DNA of 64,000 bases. It comes from Reyranella sp. Its GTDB lineage: Bacteria; Pseudomonadota; Alphaproteobacteria; Reyranellales; Reyranellaceae. Location of the stretch: NCBI GenBank assembly GCA_019750135.1, contig JAIEOV010000002.1:1-64000 (forward strand), read 5' to 3'. Position numbers and translations under genes: made by a program. The notes below the pieces were generated by a model, which worked only from the letters and a program-made list of their open reading frames with translations, did not search any database and was not told where the DNA came from. Of this stretch, positions 61,500 to 64,000 are shown piece after piece (position 1 is the first letter of the stretch; each line of letters begins with the position of its first letter).

Positions 61500-62363
61500 C
61501 TATTTGAACGGCCGCTCCTTCCACCACGGAAAATAGGACGGCATGCCGCTGGTCACCTTCATGGGGAATTTCGCCGGGCGCTTTTCCAGGAAGGCGGTCA
61601 CGCCCTCCTTCACGTCGTCCGACTTGCCGCGGGCGTAGATGCCCTTGGAATCGACTTTGTGGGCCTCCATGGGATGGTCGGCGCCTAGCATCTTCCAGAT
61701 CATCTGGCGATTCAGCGCCACCGACACCGGGGCGGTGTTGTCGGCGATCTCGCGGGCGAGCGCATATGCCGCGGGCAGAAGTTCGTCCGCTTTATGGATC
61801 GACCGCACCAGGCGGCCCCTGAGCGCCTCGTCGGCCGGGAAGACGCGGCCGGTCATGACCCACTCCAGCGCCTGCTGCGGGCCGACCAGGCGCGGCAGGA
61901 ACCAGCTCGAGCAGGCCTCCATCACGATCGCGCGCCGGGTGAAGACGAAGCCGTAGCGCGCCGCCTCCGAAGCGAGCCGTACGTCCATGGCGAGCTGCAT
62001 GGTGACGCCGACCCCGACGGCGGGGCCGTTGCAGGCGGCGATGGTGGGCTTCAGGAGATCGAACAGGCGCAAGGTGAACAGGCCGCCACCGTCGCGATGG
62101 CCGTCCAGCCCGGGATCGACCGGTCCGCGATTCTCGGAATTGAAGGTGTTGGCGCCGCCCGACAGGTCGGCGCCGGCACAGAAGCCGCGCCCCGCGCCGG
62201 TGAACACCACGGCGCGCACGTCGTCGTCGCGGTCGGCGCGGTCCATGGCATCGAGCAGCTCCGACAGCATCCTGCCGGTGAAGGCGTTGAGCTTGTCCGG
62301 CCGGTTCAGCGTGACGGTGAGGATGCCGTCCCTGGTCTCGTACTTGATCTGCTCGTAGTCCAT
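61500..62363 (-). CDS. Enoyl-CoA hydratase/isomerase (crotonase) family protein
   Basis: A 287-residue crotonase with oxyanion-hole segments GAGRGFCAGADLSGG and NGPAVGVGVTMQLAMDVRL. A catalytic glutamate candidate is in VMEACSSWFLPRLVG. The ATG at 62363 heads the minus-strand run that continues with the NitT/TauT-type importer 63 bases further on, so they may form one operon. Confidence 0.88.
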   Translation of the reverse strand: MDYEQIKYETRDGILTVTLNRPDKLNAFTGRMLSELLDAMDRADRDDDVRAVVFTGAGRGFCAGADLSGGANTFNSENRGPVDPGLDGHRDGGGLFTLRLFDLLKPTIAACNGPAVGVGVTMQLAMDVRLASEAARYGFVFTRRAIVMEACSSWFLPRLVGPQQALEWVMTGRVFPADEALRGRLVRSIHKADELLPAAYALAREIADNTAPVSVALNRQMIWKMLGADHPMEAHKVDSKGIYARGKSDDVKEGVTAFLEKRPAKFPMKVTSGMPSYFPWWKERPFK

Positions 62364-62391
62364 CGGCTCCTCGACTTTGACGGCTTCGCCG

Positions 62392-62724
62392 TCAATGCTG
62401 ATTGATCAAAACGACGCCGCCCATGATCAGGGCGATGCCGCCGATCTGCTTGATGCCGAACGGCTCGCCGAAAAGAAAGTGCCCGAGCACCGCCACGATC
62501 GCATAGGAGAGCGATACGCTGGGAAAGGCGACCGACACGGGGATCTTCCGCAGCGCGACGATGTAGAGGAAGGCCGCCGAGCCGTAGAGCGCCAGGCCCG
62601 CCAAGGTCGAGGGCCGCATCAGCTGGCTCACGAAATCCGGGGCATCGGCGCCGGCCTTGAGCAGCATCTGCCCGCCGATGCCGGCCAGGATGCCGATGCC
62701 CAGCGCCACGTAGTAGACCGTCAT
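62392..62724 (-). CDS. Small DMT/EamA-like membrane protein (ArnE-like)
   Basis: A 110-residue protein with four transmembrane helices, resembling half an EamA transporter or the ArnE/ArnF subunits that flip an undecaprenyl-linked sugar. The helix pair MTVYYVALGIGILAGIGGQMLLKAGA and PVSVAFPSVSLSYAIVAVLGHFLFGE is the small-multidrug-type repeat. It follows a glycosyltransferase gene by 3 bases, which supports a lipid-linked sugar role. Confidence 0.78.
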   Translation of the reverse strand: MTVYYVALGIGILAGIGGQMLLKAGADAPDFVSQLMRPSTLAGLALYGSAAFLYIVALRKIPVSVAFPSVSLSYAIVAVLGHFLFGEPFGIKQIGGIALIMGGVVLINQH

Positions 62725-62727
62725 CGT

Positions 62728-63759
62728 TCAGGACTCCCCTCGAGAAGGCTCGCGGTGCGGCTGGCCTGCGGCGCGCGTGTCGACCTTGGGCCGCTCGCTC
62801 TCCAGCCCACCGGGAGCGCGATGGAAGACCTCGCGCACGAGGTACTGCGGCTTGCGGTTCACGGCGAGGAACATGCGGCCGAGATACTCGCCGATCAGCC
62901 CGACAACGACGAGCTGCACACCGGCCAGCACCAGCACCGCCACCATCAGCGAAGCCCAGCCTTGCGGCGGCTTGTCCGACACGATCGCCTCGACGACCAC
63001 GATGACGGCGGCGAGCGCACCCAGGGCGCCGAAGGCCAGGCCGAACAGCGTCGCCAGCCGCAGCGGCATCACAGAGAAATTCAGGAACATCGACAGCCAC
63101 AGCCGGATCAGGCGGCGCAGCGTGTAGTTGGACCGGCCCTCGACGCGCGGCAGGTGCTCGACCTGCAGGCGGCCGACATTCTGCGTCACCTGGAACACCA
63201 GCCCGTCGACATAGGGATAGGGCCCCTCGTAGCTCGCCGTGATGCGCTCGCGCACGAAGGCGGAGATGCAGCGGAAGCTCGAGAGATAGAGGCCCGGCGG
63301 CTTGTCGATCAGGCGATCGGCGCACCAGTTGGTGAAGCGGCTGCCGAGATTGCGCCATGCGGCATGCTGCTTCTCGGCGTAATAGGTGTAGACCGCGTCG
63401 TAATTGCCGTCGCGGGCATGCTCGAACAGGCGCTTCACCTCGCTCGGCGGGTTCTGCAGGTCGTCGTCCATGGTGATGGCGTAAGCGCCCTTCGCCCGTG
63501 CCAGTCCCGCCATGACCGCGTTGTGCTCGCCGAAATTGCGGCTGAGGCTCAGCACCGTGACCGGCGCGCCGGGTTCGGCGGCAAGCTGCTTGCAGACGGC
63601 GAGGCTGTCGTCGGGCGGACAATCGACCACCAGGACGATCTCCAGCCCACCCTCGATGTCGAGGCCGCGCAGCGCATTCACGAGTTCGCCCACCGTGTTC
63701 GCGCCGTTGTAGACCGGAACGACCACGGAAAGCGCCGGGGATGGCAGGGCGTCAACCAT
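62728..63759 (-). CDS. Family 2 glycosyltransferase, ArnC/dolichol-phosphate-mannose-synthase-like
   Basis: A 343-residue glycosyltransferase. The GT-A domain opens LSVVVPVYNGANTVGELVNAL and has the metal-binding triplet in AITMDDDLQNPPSEV. Two C-terminal transmembrane helices (LATLFGLAFGALGALAAVIVVVE and LMVAVLVLAGVQLVVVGLIGEYLGR) match enzymes that move a sugar to polyprenyl phosphate. The ATG overlaps the end of the methyltransferase gene by 8 bases. Confidence 0.9.
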   Translation of the reverse strand: MVDALPSPALSVVVPVYNGANTVGELVNALRGLDIEGGLEIVLVVDCPPDDSLAVCKQLAAEPGAPVTVLSLSRNFGEHNAVMAGLARAKGAYAITMDDDLQNPPSEVKRLFEHARDGNYDAVYTYYAEKQHAAWRNLGSRFTNWCADRLIDKPPGLYLSSFRCISAFVRERITASYEGPYPYVDGLVFQVTQNVGRLQVEHLPRVEGRSNYTLRRLIRLWLSMFLNFSVMPLRLATLFGLAFGALGALAAVIVVVEAIVSDKPPQGWASLMVAVLVLAGVQLVVVGLIGEYLGRMFLAVNRKPQYLVREVFHRAPGGLESERPKVDTRAAGQPHREPSRGES

Positions 63760-64000
63760 CGCGCGCAGCGACCACGATCAGAGAGCCGCCGAACGGCAGG
63801 CTGATGCCGGCGGCAATCACCGACCGCTCGACGGCGAGGGCCGTCGAGAAGAGGGCATCCAGCCAGCGCGGATAGTCGCGAACGTCGCTTTCGGCGTCGT
63901 CACGCTCGAGCAGTCGGTGAACAAGCATCAGGGGAAACAGCAAGGTGTTCCAATAGCTGGACCTCAGCACGCGAAAGCCGTTGCCCGTAAGCAAGGCCCG
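63752..64000 (-). CDS. Methyltransferase C-terminus (partial, cut by window end)
   Basis: Only the last 82 residues are inside the window. They read ALLTGNGFRVLRSSYWNTLL... and end AAGISLPFGGSLIVVAARDG, the C-terminus of class I SAM-dependent methyltransferases that commonly sit beside polyprenyl-phosphate glycosyltransferases. The apparent TTG at 63994 is not the true start; the frame is open to the window edge. The SAM-binding part lies outside. Confidence 0.7.
   Translation of the reverse strand, partial: RALLTGNGFRVLRSSYWNTLLFPLMLVHRLLERDDAESDVRDYPRWLDALFSTALAVERSVIAAGISLPFGGSLIVVAARDG

Overview
The window is GC-rich with densely packed genes and reads as part of an alphaproteobacterial chromosome. 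The support is a GAAC-N7-GAAC LexA box in front of an imuA-imuB-dnaE2 operon, a ligase-associated DNA-repair cluster, many solute-binding-protein transporters, CaiB/BaiF and crotonase enzymes, and short palindromic repeats of the kind common in that class. A soil or water heterotroph of the Rhodospirillales/Hyphomicrobiales (Reyranella-like) is my inference, not proven. I saw no rRNA, tRNA, CRISPR array, insertion sequence or prophage.

Layout. 1-2.6 kb: a heptanucleotide tandem repeat, a transthyretin-like hydrolase, a Bug-type binding protein, an extremely acidic small protein and a cupin. 2.8-4.7 kb: a membrane class III nucleotidyl cyclase. 4.8-11.1 kb: a benzoate-CoA-ligase-type enzyme followed by a complete Liv-type ABC importer, probably for an aromatic acid. 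11.1-14.9 kb: a two-component system (kinase and regulator on the minus strand) divergent from creD, i.e. a CreBCD-like set. 15-18.7 kb: a complete putrescine/spermidine-type importer. 18.8-20.5 kb: a sulfite-oxidase-family molybdoenzyme and its cytochrome c. 20.5-23.8 kb: an HxlR regulator/CMD-family pair, a beta-lactamase-like hydrolase and an ArsR/AHSA1 pair, with readable operators for both regulators. 24.2-27.6 kb: a minus-strand operon of M20 amidohydrolase, BenE transporter and FAD amine oxidase. 28-30.6 kb: PRPP synthetase, a CoA-transferase and a small exported protein.

31.8-35.7 kb holds an unusual run: acetylpolyamine/histone-deacetylase-like amidohydrolase, Cys/Met-type PLP enzyme, a double NifU-like protein and an ATP-grasp ligase, the last three overlapping. 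35.9-41.2 kb: a PoxB-like enzyme, a sulfurtransferase, an alcohol dehydrogenase, an APH(6)-like kinase and a metallo-hydrolase.

41.3-55.5 kb is a DNA-damage region. A DUF433 antitoxin-like gene whose 3' end carries eight GGCA repeats lies divergent from the SOS mutagenesis operon. That operon has a VapBC-type toxin-antitoxin pair inserted between imuB and dnaE2 with overlapping stop and start codons, and imuB itself contains an in-frame palindromic element. A frameshifted luciferase-like pseudogene and an orphan VapB-like gene follow, then the ligase-associated helicase, exonuclease and ATP-dependent ligase, with moaA overlapping the ligase gene. 55.5-64 kb: a DMT exporter, ChaC-type glutathione cyclotransferase, MaoC hydratase, two crotonases flanking a NitT/TauT-type importer, and an ArnC/ArnE-like glycosyltransferase pair followed by a methyltransferase cut by the window edge.

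The strongest leads are the toxin-antitoxin pair inside the SOS mutasome operon, the repeat-tract frame switch in the divergent DUF433 gene, palindromic elements inside coding sequence (imuB, potI), and the deacetylase/PLP/NifU/ATP-grasp gene set.
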